Source of the DNA: Anoplolepis gracilipes
Lineage: Eukaryota; Arthropoda; Insecta; Hymenoptera; Formicidae
Direction of reading: 5' to 3'
Assembly: GCF_047496725.1 (NCBI RefSeq)
Contig: NC_132972.1
Coordinates: 5,820,001-5,884,000, forward strand
Length of the DNA: 64,000 nucleotides
In this document: positions 1-14,194 of the stretch, one piece after another
How positions within the stretch are numbered: position 1 is the stretch's first letter
How the letters are laid out: each line of letters opens with the position of its first letter
Made by a program: the position numbers and the translations under genes
The notes under the pieces: generated by a model
The model's database searches: none
What the model was told of the DNA's origin: nothing
What the model saw: the letters and a program-made list of their open reading frames with translations, nothing else

Positions 1-689
1 ATATTAGAAAAAATAATTCATCGAAACAAATAATACATTAGTAATCCATTATGCGTTTCTCTGAAGTGCAAAACGTGCCAAAGAGAGAGTTTACGGAAAA
101 TCACCGATTTTAACGTCACTGGTTCCGCGGAAAGTCGATAACTGCGTGCTAAAACTCGCTACATCATCCGACAGAAATTCGCACGGAAAGTCTCGTCTCT
201 ACACCGGAATCGTAACTCATTCCCGGCACAGAGGACTCGTTCACGATGTAATGACTCTCGCGACGCTCCCGGCTTCTTATTCACGGCGCGTCATCGTCAT
301 CGAAATGAGAAGGGGAACTTGGAGTGACCCACAGACCCCATCACCCATCACTGCGACCTCGTTTACAGGTCGACAAACTGGCACGGTCCGTGCCATTCCT
401 GAATAGCGAGTTATACCAATTCCTTTCTACTTCCGGTTCTTAACATTGTCATCAATTCAAATGACACACAAGCAATGAAAAGACTGAATACTACATAGCA
501 CTATAATGGCATGCCCATTTGAGAATCGTGATACGATATGCTTTTTGTAATGAAAAAATTAATTTAATGCTTCATTTCTTATTTTATAAAAAATTGTCAA
601 TTGTTGCTTTACAAAATTTAATTATAAATTATTCAGTTTAATAATTATTCGGAGACGATTTTTAAAATAAAATAAATAAGGAAAATTTA
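1..689. other. Intergenic, no gene assigned
   Basis: Positions 60-420 are noticeably richer in G and C than the surroundings and hold an open frame of 86 codons (146-406, first codon not ATG). Its translation has no family I recognise and low-complexity composition. It may be a 5'UTR or promoter-proximal part of a gene lying to the left, but nothing in the sequence proves that. The rest is AT-rich with no signal. Confidence 0.4.
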
Positions 690-1140
690 CCTTAAATATT
701 TATTTACAACCATATAACAATAGGATATAGAATACCATTTGAATATATTAATTTACTTCATTCATTTTTTAAACAGCACATTTGTTAAATGTTCTCCGTC
801 GTTTATATTATTTATCAATACTACACTGTTCTAGTCTATATTCAAGTCTATCATACAGGTTTTGCATCGCTGTTTGCGCCGTATTATTTGGTATAACTGT
901 AATTTTTTCCTGTACATTAACGAACTCGAGATCAATACAGAGGAAAAAATTACAGTTATACCAGAAAATATAATGCAAACAGCGATAGAAATGTGCGTGA
1001 CTAAGGCAATGTAAGGTAAATGCGGAAAACATTTGATAAATGTAAAAATTTGTCTTAATTTAAAAAAAAATCAATAAGATAAATATACTCAAATGGCATT
1101 CCAATGCATTATTGTTATATGGCTAGAAATAAATGTATTT
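690..1140. repeat. Long imperfect inverted repeat (fold-back element)
   Basis: The left arm (about 690-915) and the reverse complement of the right arm (about 940-1140) match along nearly their whole length. Examples are CCATATAACAATA at 710-722 against its complement near 1110-1123, GTATAACTGTAATTTTT against AAAAAATTACAGTTATAC around 890-960, and CGCTGTTTGC against GCAAACAGCG. The loop is only some 30 bases near 920. This is the architecture of a fold-back MITE. No coding capacity is seen, and the open frames here are the two arms read in both directions. Confidence 0.7.
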
Positions 1141-4100
1141 AAATTAAATTTCACTTATTTATTTCATTTTGAAAATCGCCAGGTTTTTGACTCACGTTAT
1201 ATAAACTAATATTTTTTGATAAAGAAAGATTTTGTCAATTATAACTAAAATTTTGTAAATCTCATAAATAAAATATTATAGATATAAAAAATCACGTTCT
1301 TTGGAATAAATTATTATTTAATTTTAGGTATCTTATCCCACGCTGATTTTAAAGTTTTCAATAAGAGAGATAATTGTCGGTGAGAAAAAATTCGCGGTGA
1401 TATGTTTCCATTATGTTATGATTATTTTGGTGATTCATACAATAAATCCGGCGGCGACGCGACATTGCTTGTATGTTTTATCATGTTGAATCGTCGCCAA
1501 TTACACACATTTACGACGGTCTCGGCGTTTTGTGTGAAAATGATTCTCTGTTCATGATTTACGGAAACTTTTGCCGCGTATAAAAAATTTCCGCGGCGAA
1601 AGCGTGTAATTATACCAGGTCAGCGTTTTAAGAGGCGAGAAAGTGTAGCGTCTTATGAGATTCCCGTATCTTCTTTTGTCAGTACACGCGACACAAATTC
1701 TGTAATCTAATCTTTTAATCCTTCGACTATATATAACGAAATATTTCTTTCTGGTGAGCGAGCGCGAACTCTCTTGCAATTGTCTTTTAAAAATAATTGT
1801 CTTCACAGTCAGAGAATACGTAATCGTATCTACAAACTAATTATTAGTTGATTAACTACACCAAGTCGATAGAATCGATACACATAATTAATAAAAAAAT
1901 TCGAAATTCTGGAGAAAATAGCGAATGTCTTGATCAAGTCAATCGATAAATATCTGATAAACACGAGACTTCCCCTGCAATGCTGATAAAATTGCGATGC
2001 GATTAAAATTACTTTTTTACAATCTGTATATAAAGATATAAAGAGATTTCCGCGATTTCTCTATATTTCTATTTCTCTATATATTTATTAAGAAGAAATA
2101 ATCTCTAAATTAATAATGACTAATCTCTAAACTAATTATACCAAACGATTCTGCCAAATTGCTTCCTCATAAATCCGTATAAAGTCGAGAGAGTGAGGAA
2201 TAATTTGAATAAGCACAACATAAATTTCACAGAAGCTGCTCCAGATGATTTTCACGATCGAAATCGCACGTCTTATATATTGCGCAATGAATCATCTAAT
2301 TCGCGAACGAAATATTCTGCCGTACGTTTTATTTCGTAAGCCGTTTTAGTACGACAATAAAACTGTTTGTCTGCCTCATGATCCGCAATCATAAGACAAC
2401 TAATTCGGTGCACGTGTGATTTACGTATGATGTCGTGACTACATATACGCATGCCACTGTTGCGCACTGTATTTGCTCACGCCGATATCGATCTCGTGAG
2501 CAAGTTCTGATAAGGAAACAGCGGGAGGCTCGTCTCACGTGCCGATCACTAGCTAATCACGCGAGCCGTTAATGCAAGCAGCTAGCAAGGTCGGCTGATT
2601 CGTTAGAAAGCATTTACAAATTCCTTGCAATAAATTCCGACAAAAAAGCGAATAATCTAATCTAATAATAAATATCTTCTTATTTAAAAAATAGTATACA
2701 GATTATAAAAATATGTATATGTAAATATATGTAAATATAATCCTTGAGTGTTTGAAAAACTATGTATGTCAAGTCTATATTGATCGCAAAGAGAGAATCG
2801 CAAGAAGTTAGTAAAAATTTTTACCTACACATTTATTCATTTCTATTTTTACTTATTATTAACATTTATTTTTATTGTACTTTAGATTTGAATATATATA
2901 TAAAGACAAATTACAATAAAAGGGAAGAAATAATTTAGATATGTGACACAATCTTCTTTTTTCAATTGCTAGAGTATTGTAAATCGAATTATCATGAAAT
3001 CGTCTTTTGTGAAACATTGTGAAATACTGTTGCATGATTGACTCTACCATGCTTTTCTCATCTAGCTTCGCGATTATTCGCTCGCTAATTATGATGCTTC
3101 ATTTAAGTGACATGTTGCACAATTTCCTCCACAAACACGCCTCGCACGCGGATTGTAACATTTTTAGGAAGAGTTACTCGAATGATAATTTATTACAATA
3201 AATCTAATATTTAAGAAAGTTAATTTCTTGATTAGTTTCACAAACTCTTGTTATATATAAATGTAACTTAATTCTGAGGAATTTTCGAAAATTAAATGTT
3301 AATCAAGTACTCCTCAGAATTCTTAATTTGTGTGATATCTGTTTTTTCTTTCGAGACTATAAATACAAAATGCAGATGTATAAATATATTCAACTCCGTC
3401 AATGCATGATTAATCCTTCGTATAATTAAATAACAAGAGAACATTCTCGATATCTAGAGAAGGATTAAATCAACGACATGCTGAATACATATGGAACATA
3501 AGTTTTCAAGACTGATTATATGAACCGTTCTTTGTATCTTTATCACTTTATGATCGTGTTATAGCACGTGTACAAACGATGAAAATAAAACGTTTTATTA
3601 TCATTTTACATGTCATTGCAAAGATGCAGATGAGTCTTCGTCAGATATATTTAAAATGAAGAAATACTTGCACAAAAAAGCTCAATTTTAAATAAAAAGT
3701 TAAAGTATCAAGTTATTATGTATATTGTAAATACAATTTAAATTATATTTAATTATCTATTTTAAGCGCTTGAATAACAAAAGAAAAATATATAATAAAC
3801 GAGAATATTCTTTTAATCAAAACCTTTTTTTTATTTTTAACTTTATTGCATTCAGGCCGTACAATATTTAAAATAAATTAAATATAACACTATGATCACG
3901 CACAATGTTAATGGCAAGAATACGAGGTGTAAAGCTTCGTTTCACGATAAGAGAGAACATAGCAAGATAATCTAATCTCTCGTAATATCAATTTTTTACA
4001 CTATTATTATAGTGTCAAATAGGAGAGAGCATTCGAAGAGAAAGAAATTTTAATGAGAAAACTCATGAAAACAAAACAAGTTAACTAAATTATATCTTAT

Positions 4101-4905
4101 TCTGAAACACGTTATCAGAGTGTTATCAAAAGAGATCTGTAAAAAAAATCTAAGTAGTTGACAGATGATATTATGTCAATTCAATGATTATCGAATGATC
4201 CTTAAATGTTTCCTAGATTGTAACAATGTTCGTTATTACTTCGTTGATTACTTCTCATTTCTATGTGAATTTGCGATGTTACTGCATTCGAAATTAATTA
4301 TTCCAATGTATACCGAGAAATTATGCGATATAATAAGAAGTATATACAAATATAATCAATACTGTCGACAAGCCTAAAGAAGATCTCGTTTTGTGAAGAT
4401 AGAAAGGATTATGATGATCATCGTTATCCTATATATCTTTGCCTTGTCACGCGGTCATGATGCAATCGCATCATCTCGTATCGAAGCTGTTATCATAAGA
4501 TTTATCATTAACGTGACGTTCATTCTATTTCCAAGGATGCACGATTGTGCATCGAATACGGCAAGACTTTTGTCCTCGTACTTTGTGCATTAATTGCGAA
4601 TCGTAAAAAAGCGATAGCTTGAAATTTTTAGCAATAATCGATCAAACCTAATCGATTAATTGCGAAAAATGGAAATAAGTTGATTAAAAAGAAATTAAAA
4701 TATAAAAAAAACTCTCTGATATTATAAATCAAAAATTATTATACTCTGATATTATAAATCGAATTATTAGCAGAAAGAAAAGAGTCAATCATAACATAGA
4801 ATGTAATCTGTGTAAATCTGTAAAACAATTATGTCAGCAGGCACTGACCTTTTATAAATTTTCAAAATTTTCATAATTTTAAACTAAAATATTTATTCAT
4901 TTTGA

Positions 4906-4949
<44 letters not shown>

Positions 4950-6200
4950 ATATGATAAACTGAAAATATACTGAAATATACACCAATACGTATATCAAAG
5001 AGAGAAAGACATTTTTGAAAAATTAACATTTCGATAAATAAGTCTTCAAAAGAAAACTTAACAACTTTTTATGATGAATATCGTTTTAAAGATTATCTTG
5101 CTTATTCGAAAGATTATCCTTTCCTTTATATAAAAAAGAGAAGATTTAAAGAATTTATAATTAGCATATAGATTTTTTAACATAACTATCACAAAGACGA
5201 GATTATAAATCTACACATTCAGATTCATATTCAGCCTGTTCTTTTCTTATTATGAGAATAGACTACATATTCAATTTTATTCTGTGTCGAAATAATTTAA
5301 TATTCATTCACGAGAACAAATAAAAAATTCTTAAATTAATATAGGTATTGTATAGCTAATAAAAATAAAAATAAAAATAAAAATAAATTGATTAATGTCA
5401 GTTTAAGTATTAATTACTGATATATTTTCAATTATATTTATCATGTAAGCAAAATTTTTAAACTTAGTTATATTTTGTGTAATGAGAGTTTTATGGCACT
5501 TAATTAAAAAAAAAATCAACTACATAAATATGAAAATAATACTTATTTATAAAAATATTTTAGGAGGATTTTAATTTTAACTTCGTTATCTTCTTTGCAA
5601 AAAATACCATGATTGAATTATTGAAAATACTATCGGTGATTTCATAATTTTTACAAAGAATTCGACTCAAAAATTTATAACAACATTTAAAACACCAAAA
5701 CTTCTATGTGTTTAACTTGGATTATGATTACGGAATCAACGTATACGTTCATTACGATGGTTTAGGAGAGGTAATAACGTTTTTTTTACGGATATATACA
5801 AATACAGATATCTATATCTGGTTTGTAAAAAAGTTTCAAACTAAATTCGTTAAAAAAACCATAAAGATAATGAATACACTTAAGTATATACACAAGTTTA
5901 CATCAGTTGTAAATGTTAAAATTCTCCCCTAAAGTTAAATCCATATAAACTCTGTTTATTTTATTATTCAACTCTCTATCAAAGTAATTAATTTTCGTTT
6001 ATGGAATCAAATAGAATATTAGAATTTTGAAATCCTGTATTTTCTAATTTTGAATTTCAAATTCTATTTGATTGCCGCATACGGCTAATAACAATATAAA
6101 AATAAGTCATTTAATTAATTTTTGATCTGAATAAGATAAAATTATATATTACTGTCAATAAAAGACACTGATTGTTTTTATTAATTACAGTTAGTGTACA
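1141..6200. other. AT-rich intergenic DNA
   Basis: No gene is recognised. Two slightly GC-richer islands occur at about 1440-1770 and 2450-2600; the second contains CACGTG and GATAAG words, which could be regulatory but are short enough to be chance. Small hairpins occur at 3268-3327 (TTAATTCTGAGGA against TCCTCAGAATTCTTAA) and 6004-6073 (ATCAAATAGAAT against ATTCTATTTGAT). An A-rich tandem repeat of AAAAAT lies at about 5354-5388. The short open frames at 4165-4377, 4393-4593 and 5708-5932 have no recognisable product. Confidence 0.5.
4909..4943. repeat. (CT)n microsatellite
   Basis: An uninterrupted run of CT dinucleotides about 34 bases long in intergenic DNA. Confidence 0.95.
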
Positions 6201-6205
6201 AACAG

Positions 6206-6745
6206 CTTTATCGATTTTATACACGGTATTTTCGCGTTAAATGACCAAATTTGAAATATGCATTTAGGATCTCAAAATAAAAAAAATGTCCTCTGGAAGT
6301 ATGTTCGCAAACGCTTCGTTCAAGAGATATTGATTCCTAAACTTAGAGAACTATATACGAATGAATAATAACGAAATAATCTAGATGTATTCTGTTTATT
6401 GCTTTACAGTAATCAAACAGCTTATCAATAATCTTCGATCTTCAAAACAAGAAAAAAAGACATTTCGACATCATTTAATCTTATACTTTTGTAACTTATA
6501 AAGTCAACAACTCGTATTCTAAGCTCATAATTGTCGTTAAATGTACCTTTAAATGTGTTTTCATACATATGTTTGTATTTATTTAGAAGCACATTTAGCA
6601 ATAAATGTAAACTCAGAATACGGACAAATATTTATTGAACGAAGCGTTTGTTAGCATACTTCTAGAAGAATTTTTGTTGTTGTTTTAAGATTCTAAATAT
6701 ATATTTCAAGTTTGGCTATTTAACCCGGGCTGTATATTAAACTTC
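6206..6745. mobile_element. Non-autonomous TIR element (MITE-like)
   Basis: The left arm, about 6206-6370, contains GTTAAATGACCAAATTTGAA, then GAAGTATGTTCGCAAACGC and TTCGTTCAAGAGATATT. The complement of the right arm, about 6580-6745, contains GTTAAATAGCCAAACTTGAA, GAAGTATGCTAACAAACGC and TTCGTTCAATAAATATT, in the same order. The arms are roughly 160 bp with an internal spacer of about 200 bp and no open frame of note. Family not determined. Confidence 0.7.
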
Positions 6746-9639
6746 CTAATCATTAATCATAGTTAGTATTTGATATTACATGGCAGACAACACGAAAAAC
6801 ATGTTTGTAACCCCCACAAAATGACTGCCCAGGCGAAATGATTCAATATTGAAAATCTTCAAAGGCTTAAGCTCTATTAAGTCTATTCTAATAGTAACAT
6901 TATTCTTGTTCAAAAATTTGACGGTGATTTTCTACAGCAAGATAAGATATGAGGAAAATGCAGGAATTGAGTAATCTAAGAATAAAAACTTTCTCTAGAT
7001 ATAGCTTTGGTACACAAATGAAATCTTCAACAGACAACTCTTAAATCTGTCCTCGTGGTACTTTAAATGCTATCGTATTCCTTTTCAAGAATTACGTTTC
7101 AATAAAATATTTCAAATGTTTTTTTATTTAAATATTTTATTTAAATATTTTTGAAAGTAAAAAAATATATTTCTTCAAGATTTATTAGAATTACAGATAA
7201 CTTCTCAATATGATCAATCGTCCAATTGACTTCAAAAATAAATTTATAGATTCTGTCATGAAAGCTGAATATTAATGACGCTTCATTTAATGAACCGGAT
7301 GAATGCAATATGAGCTCAATCTCAACATTATCGCAAAATACCAAAATATTTTAATATCTCGTTTATGTTTTAGAACGTCAAATAGAGCCAATAGCAATTT
7401 GCGAATATTCTTACGCACTCTTAAAGCGTGAATGCAAGACTCCAGAACGTAATAAAGTCGTAATTCGATTTCAAGGTTAATTAACGAGGTCATAGTGAAG
7501 CGATTAAGCGATTATGGTACACATACTTCAAAAACGATTGTAAATTATTTTCAATCAAGCATTCAATAATGAATGATAAGACAGTATAAATAAAGTTTCT
7601 CCTATAATTAAATAAGTCGCGCATGATATTTGTTAATTAAGCACATATTTGTTTGCACATAATTGTTTATACAACCGATAAAAACTGCATGATTATCATG
7701 TCATCTCGTATCTAATCGACTGCTTAAGAATCTGGACTTCATCTGATATTAATTACTAAAAGCGTAAACATCATGATATAATTTCTCAATTCTCTTTGCT
7801 TGTCAATATATCCATATAAGTACTAATAATAAATTTCAAATTTTTTAAATTAAAGAATACAGTTTTCTGATAATCATCTTTGCGAAAACAAAAAACGAGT
7901 CTACATGTTTTGAATTATATTATAATACTATGTATGTGAGGTGCTTTAAGATATGTCATCGATTCGAAATTTCATAGTTTATACGTTATAGGAAAAATAT
8001 TTCAAAATTATCGATAATTCAAGATAATTAAGAATGAGTTCTAGGAATGTGGATGTTGGAGAACAAAACAAGATTGATGGCATTGCTACATTTTCGTATC
8101 AAAATGTCTCGATATTATGCAATCTACTTATACATACAGATTGGATAAGATTGGCAAAGATTATTAAACCTTATTAAATTTGAATATGATTTCAACGCTT
8201 TTCAATTTTTCATCTCTTTCTAAGAACGGAATTTTTAAAAAATATGAGAAATCATATAACCTTTCAATAACTTGATATTTATACAAAGCAAAGAGAATCA
8301 ATTATATATAAACTATTATTAATTATATACGTTTTATATCAATATCTATATAGCTCAGGTTTTATGTTTCGACGATCATTTTTTTTGTCGATCGTAAGCA
8401 ACATATTCATCTTACTCTTTCAACGTCTGAGTATTGTCACATTCTTCATTTCCGCTTTTGCTTTGTCCATCAAATGGAAGTATCATCAAGACAAAAAAAT
8501 GACAAAATCAGCAATTTACTAAAAGTAAATAAATTTCAACAAGACAACAGTAAACAATAATCTACTTATTATTTTAAACGAATTTGTTCAACAAAAAAAT
8601 AGAAAATAATTTTTGACAATATAATTATTGAATTTGATCTCCGAATATATTATTTGAAAATAATAAAAAAATGTTAAGATTTATATCTACAAAATGGATC
8701 TATTAAATCTCATCTTATTCGAACAATTTAATCAAAATAATTACTATTTCACAATATCATACGAGTTAAATATTCTTATTTTGTTTAATATAAAATTTCT
8801 TTGGAATAAATGTTTTTTAAATTTTAATGTTAGTGTTGACCTCGCTGACAATAAGTCTCTATATATGTGTAATATGGCTTACATAGCGAATATCAGACCT
8901 GTTGATATCTACTATACGAAGTCTATTAAAATTTTTGAATTTTCTCAATAGCTCGTTAAAGCTAGATATGCAGAATATCATGTACAACCGATATTACTTT
9001 CAATATCGAAATCGCAGTAAATTAACGATACAAACTATTATTATTAAATATTGTATGGCTTATTATATTATCAAAATTATATTAACAAAATAAATAATTG
9101 CGATAAATAAATTAGTATTTTATGGAATGACAGTCATTTCAAAATCCTGTTAGAAAAGCGATTCTAGAACAGTAAATCAAACCGAAGAGACGCAAATCTA
9201 ATTGGTTGTCCATAGAAGAAGGTGTATGTCGAATAAAAAACGAACGTTTCACATTTCACGACGAGATCGGTTCAATCTACTACTAGTTAATGGAAGGTAC
9301 ATATTAGGAGGAGGAAAAGTGCAGCCTGATTGATTGTAAAATTGATTTCTTAAAAATCCATCTTTCGTTATACATTGCCGTATTTAGAGATAATAAAAAA
9401 TGGGTAAAATATATCTCAAATTATCTAATATGAAAGTAAAAATTAATTAAAATTTAAATTACTTGGCATAAAATCCAAACTTAAACTTTAACGTTGTTAT
9501 GTATTATTACATGATATCCAGAAAAATTTCTTTAGAAGTCTAAAATTGAAAGAATACGGATTCAAATAGTGGGGAAGGAAGTATCGTTTATAAATACTAA
9601 GCCAATGATGATTCGAGTCAAACTACTATTCCAATGATA
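6746..9639. other. AT-rich intergenic DNA
   Basis: No gene is recognised. Open frames at 7141-7493 (minus) and 8694-9093 (plus) are short, AT-driven and without a family I know. The pair at 7141-7493 has a leucine-rich composition and could be a decayed exon, but I cannot assign it. Confidence 0.4.
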
Positions 9640-10030
9640 GTGTAATAATAATATGTATCTTCAAGAACACACAATACAAGCTTTCTATTATATTTTATGC
9701 CACAACAAATCAAGTGCAGATATGATTATGGCGAAAAGTATTCCTTAGCTCATTATGACCAAAACGAAGCAACATTCCATGACATCGATAGTGTCATTAT
9801 GATACTTGATACTATATCACTAATACCACTAATATCACTATCGAGATCACAGAGTTAGTTTGTTTGGGTTATAATATGTTATGCTATGGAATATATATAT
9901 ATATATATATATACTTTTCGCCGCTTTGTACCTTATCTGGACTTAAATTATTGTGACATAAAAAGTAATATAATAGAAAGTTTATTATCATGTGTCTTTG
10001 AATATATGTATTATAGTTATACTTTCTTTA
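9640..10030. repeat. Imperfect inverted repeat with (AT)n at the centre
   Basis: The segment 9650-9755 (with CTTTCTATTATATT, then GGCGAAAAGTAT) matches the reverse complement of 9910-10030 (CTTTCTATTATATT, then GGCGAAAAGTATA). The core includes a TA run at 9890-9913. It is a degenerate TIR or fold-back element. Confidence 0.6.
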
Positions 10031-10524
10031 GAGGCAAAGTAAACGTGTGACAGAAGAAATACCGAAAAAATCATTGATTACTTTGATTAAATGCCAGCAA
10101 AAATGTATATTCGTAAAACAAATTACAGAATCAAACATTTGTTAAATTTGTTGCTATTTTACACTAAATTAAAATGTAATTTTATAAGAAACCTTATAAA
10201 ATTTTATTTCTTCTCGCTTAAGATTATTTTAAGATTATTTTACACCCTTTATGTAACACCGCAAAATAAATTACTTACAAAGTAAATATGTACGAAATGT
10301 AATAAATAGATCTTTCCATTAATAACTTGGTATAAGTGTGTACAAAGTGTCGCAAAAGTTAAGTAAATCAGTCAAAATCGGCCACAATATTTTCAATGTT
10401 GTGACACATACATAAATATACAAGATACTCTATTTTAAATTTTATTATAAAAAAAATTCTTTATTCGATCAAAGGAAAAAATATAACAAATTTACAAAAA
10501 TTTACGCGGCCGATCTTAGATTCA

Positions 10525-10660
10525 TTTTTTTCAGCTGTACAGTAAAATATAATAAAAATTTTGTTATCATGTGACTGTGAGTATATGTATATTATACTTT
10601 TTTTTATAAACAAAGTAAACATATGACAGAAGAAACATTGGATGCAAAAATCATAGATTG
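10525..10660 (+). repeat. Second, direct copy of the right arm of the 9.6-10.0 kb repeat
   Basis: The sequence from TTATCATGTG through AAGTAAACATATGACAGAAGAA is a diverged direct copy of 9960-10075 (TTATCATGTG ... AAGTAAACGTGTGACAGAAGAA). It lies just downstream of the DCTN5 stop. Confidence 0.6.
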
Positions 10661-10829
10661 TTGTAGTCTTATAGCTTCGGTTTATCCTCAATTTTTTCTT
10701 TCTTCTCTTTCTTACTTCAACAATTGATTATATTTCACGAGTGACAAATCACTCTCTCAATACAGTACACAGCTGAAAGGAACAAACCTTTTGACTGAAT
10801 ACTATCATACATGTATCGCTGAATAAACA

Positions 10830-11878
10830 TTAAACCCGCGCCGGCAAGAAGTGTTCGTAATAGTTCTTCGTGAAGTCTATCATGAGATCCAGCGTGCACT
10901 CGGGCAGCTCTTCGACACATGTCGCCGGACTGCCAGCGAAACGAGTGAAGGACGGCACGATAGTCTCAGGTGGCACGACCGCACCGTCCTCGATGTAGCA
11001 ACAGTCCTTTAGGACCGACCGCCTGCCCTACAGCGAGACAAGTTTGATAGATTGAAAAAACTGCCCTTGTACTCACACACACAGACACTGGACGATTGTT
11101 GTACGTACGATTATGGCATTCTTCCCTATGTAAACGTAAGAGCCGACTAGTGCTGCATTTACAATGGCCCGTTCTCCCACAAACACATGATTTCCCATTG
11201 TTAAAGGAAAAAAGGCAACCCTAATCAAGGGATTCATCGCTTTACAACAAAACAATATTTTCATGGTACTTTGAATTTAATACAATTACAGAATCATGTT
11301 TGTTTGCTTACATCGCAAGCTGCTAGTCTACATATACATGTTTGCTGGCATTATATAGTATCAAAATGTTCAATAAGCAAATTAAAGCTGTCAATACAAC
11401 GCATATAAATTATAATTGAAAATTTGACTCACCCTCTGCTGAATTTCTTGAAAGGTGGTCGGATGACTGCATTCTTGCTAATTATACAATAGCGACCAGT
11501 CCTGACATTGGCCAGATCACCTCTAATGATAGCGTCAGATTGTACTATCACTTTTCCATGTAATACAATATTTTGCGAGCCGCACAGTACTGTCAGCCTG
11601 CTCACCTTATTTCCTGAAGCCTGAAATGACAAAAGAATTAGGTTATATGTATCACATACTCGGCATTTGCAAATGCAACGAGTGCCGCGAAAGAATTAAA
11701 TTGATTAAGTCGCTTTTATTGTTATTTCTAACAATAATTATAAAGTTTCAGATTTTCACTATAAAATAATTTTTGATAAATCTATACTTTGTTAATATAG
11801 TAAACTTCAGTTATTGCAGCTATCTATTACCGTTTCAACGTATTCGGCTTTGTTATAATAAATATCTTGCGGCTCCAT
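10830..11878 (-). CDS. DCTN5: Dynactin subunit 5 (p25), four exons, complete
   Basis: DCTN5 is a pointed-end-complex subunit of dynactin, the cytosolic cofactor of dynein in microtubule transport. It folds as a left-handed beta-helix of hexapeptide repeats. Coding exons on the minus strand are 11878-11831, 11620-11433, 11220-11109 and 11027-10830. The joins keep frame (48+188+112+198 = 546 bp, 181 residues), close to the usual 182. The product opens MEPQDIYYNKAEYVET and contains ASGNKVSR, LCGSQNIVLHGK, IIRGDLANVRTGRYC, VIRPPFKKFSRG, GSYVYIGKNAII and VVPPETIVPSF, all hallmarks of p25. The start is the only ATG before the family's conserved N-terminus; all introns are GT-AG. It is divergent from the FBXO21-like locus, with 1.3 kb between the two starts, so the promoters may share this gap. 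No damage seen. The assignment is by family resemblance and I consider it secure. Confidence 0.95.
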
Positions 11879-13214
11879 CTTCAAATATTCTTGTACGATA
11901 CAATCGTATGTAGTTTAGAGTTTAAATTATTATAAAAGTAAACAACAATACGCGGAATCACAGAAACCTACCACTCGAACTGCCATCATACTGACGACTG
12001 ACGAGTGACGAGTCGAATGACATTGCCATCTGCTGACAAATTTATGTACCATTTCAATGACGTAGCGCTCATAAATTTAATTCTCACAATCAGCGCTGAT
12101 TGCATAAAAATCTCATAAAAAACACAGTATACCAGCTAAAATTATATAAAATTTTATAATTGAAATAATTTTCTCATTTTTTTTTTATCCCTTCTTTATC
12201 TTTCAATAAGTCTATAATTATTAAGACGTCGACGAAAAAAAGTTTTTGAAATTCGAGGTCCAAAAAATGGACCAAGAAACAGGTCTTTTTGCCATCACTC
12301 TTTTATATTAATAATTAGTTTAATAAAAAAAAATATAATATTAGTAGAATTAAAAATTTTTTTCAATATAGATCTGATTCGATTTACTATTCAATCTCTA
12401 ATAAGAAACTAATTTATTTGCTATTAAAAACTAATTTGTTTTTAATCTACATTACGACTTTTATCTTAGATAAAGCTAAAATATTAAAATGATGAGCGAT
12501 AAATTTGTGTTTTTCAGTAACATGTACATATCGTAAGTTAAAAATATTGACAAGTATCTTTAATTATAATACAATGGAGCGCAGGCATAATAATCCCCAC
12601 TAAAAACCCCCCTCTTGTCAGAAAAGGCCTGACGTGATACATGCGTCCAAAAAGGAAGAACGCACAAACATACAAGAATATATCTTTACTTTAATAGATA
12701 AAAATTTAATATTAATCGCTACTTCGGAACAAACAGTTTTTCTGAACTGGTATTAAGTTTTAACGGTAAAAAAAATATTTTTATAAATCTCAGTTTTAAG
12801 AAATGTGTAAAATCATGAGTCATAAGTCTAAAAAATAATAAATTATGAATCTCAATAGTAGTGAAAGGCAATCGCATAGAAAGATTCTACCAAGAACAGA
12901 CAAATCTTTGCCAACTGTCTATCCTGATTGGTCAGTCAAATAATAGTTTGAAGCCCTTGTATCGAAGAAGAATGCATTTACAACCTGAACACACATAAAA
13001 GACAATGTTAACACACAAACACACACACACACAAACAGAAAGATGGAAACGCATAACACCAGATGGCATTGAGTGGATGTGTCCAACTGCGTCAGAAACG
13101 TAAAAGAAGAGGAACCATTCAGATCGATATAAATAAAAATATAATTGATAATATAAAGGTAGTAAATTAACATCAATTGGAAGCTATTTTGTGCATTACT
13201 GTATTTTTTCCACG
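11879..13214. other. Divergent intergenic region between DCTN5 and the FBXO21-like locus
   Basis: This holds the 5' flanks of two head-to-head loci. A GC-richer patch at 11965-12060 directly upstream of DCTN5 is the likely promoter and 5'UTR of that gene. A (CA)n-like tract lies at 13013-13033. The open frame at 12919-13176 (minus) crosses this tract and is not convincing as a gene. Confidence 0.5.
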
Positions 13215-14194
13215 ATGACTAAGAAGACAACATGCTTGCCCGAAGAAGTGATTACTATAATTCTGAAAAACAAGAGAGTCAGCATCGAGGATGTCGTGAA
13301 CTTTCAGGCCACGTGTACAAAATTCCACCATATACAACTGAATAAGTTTTGGGAAAAGAAATATTATCAGAGGTAATTTTTTATTTATAAATTTTTTAAA
13401 TTAACATTTTTGTATTTATTTTACATATCCGATTTTTATCATTCAACAAAATACTTTTACTAAAAGCCAAAATATAAAGTTATGTTGTTATCTTATCATA
13501 AGTTATGCCTATTGCTTCACTACACATTGAACTTGCTCATGGTATTACACTTTAATATAATTATAAAGAATTAAAATTCTTAAATTCTAATAAATCTGAA
13601 ATCCCTATCCTAATGTCTAAAGGTTCGATAAGTTATAATAAATCGATCAATTCCTAGCTATGCATCAGGCTAACTTGCTATTGCTCATAGTATGTGACTA
13701 ATTATTATCGTAAATTATAATTTCACTTTTTTGTTTTATTAATAAATTATAGCGCATAAGAGTTACTCTTCTTTATTACTGTTTTTTATTATTACATCCT
13801 TAAACATATGTCATAATTTTAAATAAATTAACCTATTAAATATAAATTAAATTATTAAAAATATAGCTTTCAAAAAAACTTTTTTACCAGTATATTAGAA
13901 GGTTTTTATTGATAAATCATTTACGATAAATGCGATTTTATATAATTAAAAAGATATTTCTTTTATTTTATGGTGTAAAACATGAAAAAGTACAAATCAG
14001 AATGCTCTTACTATTTTTATGTATATTAATGTTAAAATATAATAATAAAAAGGTATATGTAAATCTTTATTTGTATAATAATACTCAAAAACATTTATGT
14101 AAATATTCAATAATTACATTTCATTCAGTTCAATAATTCTTTATTTATTTCAAAATTATAAGCAATTATATGACTAATTTTAAATAATGCATTA

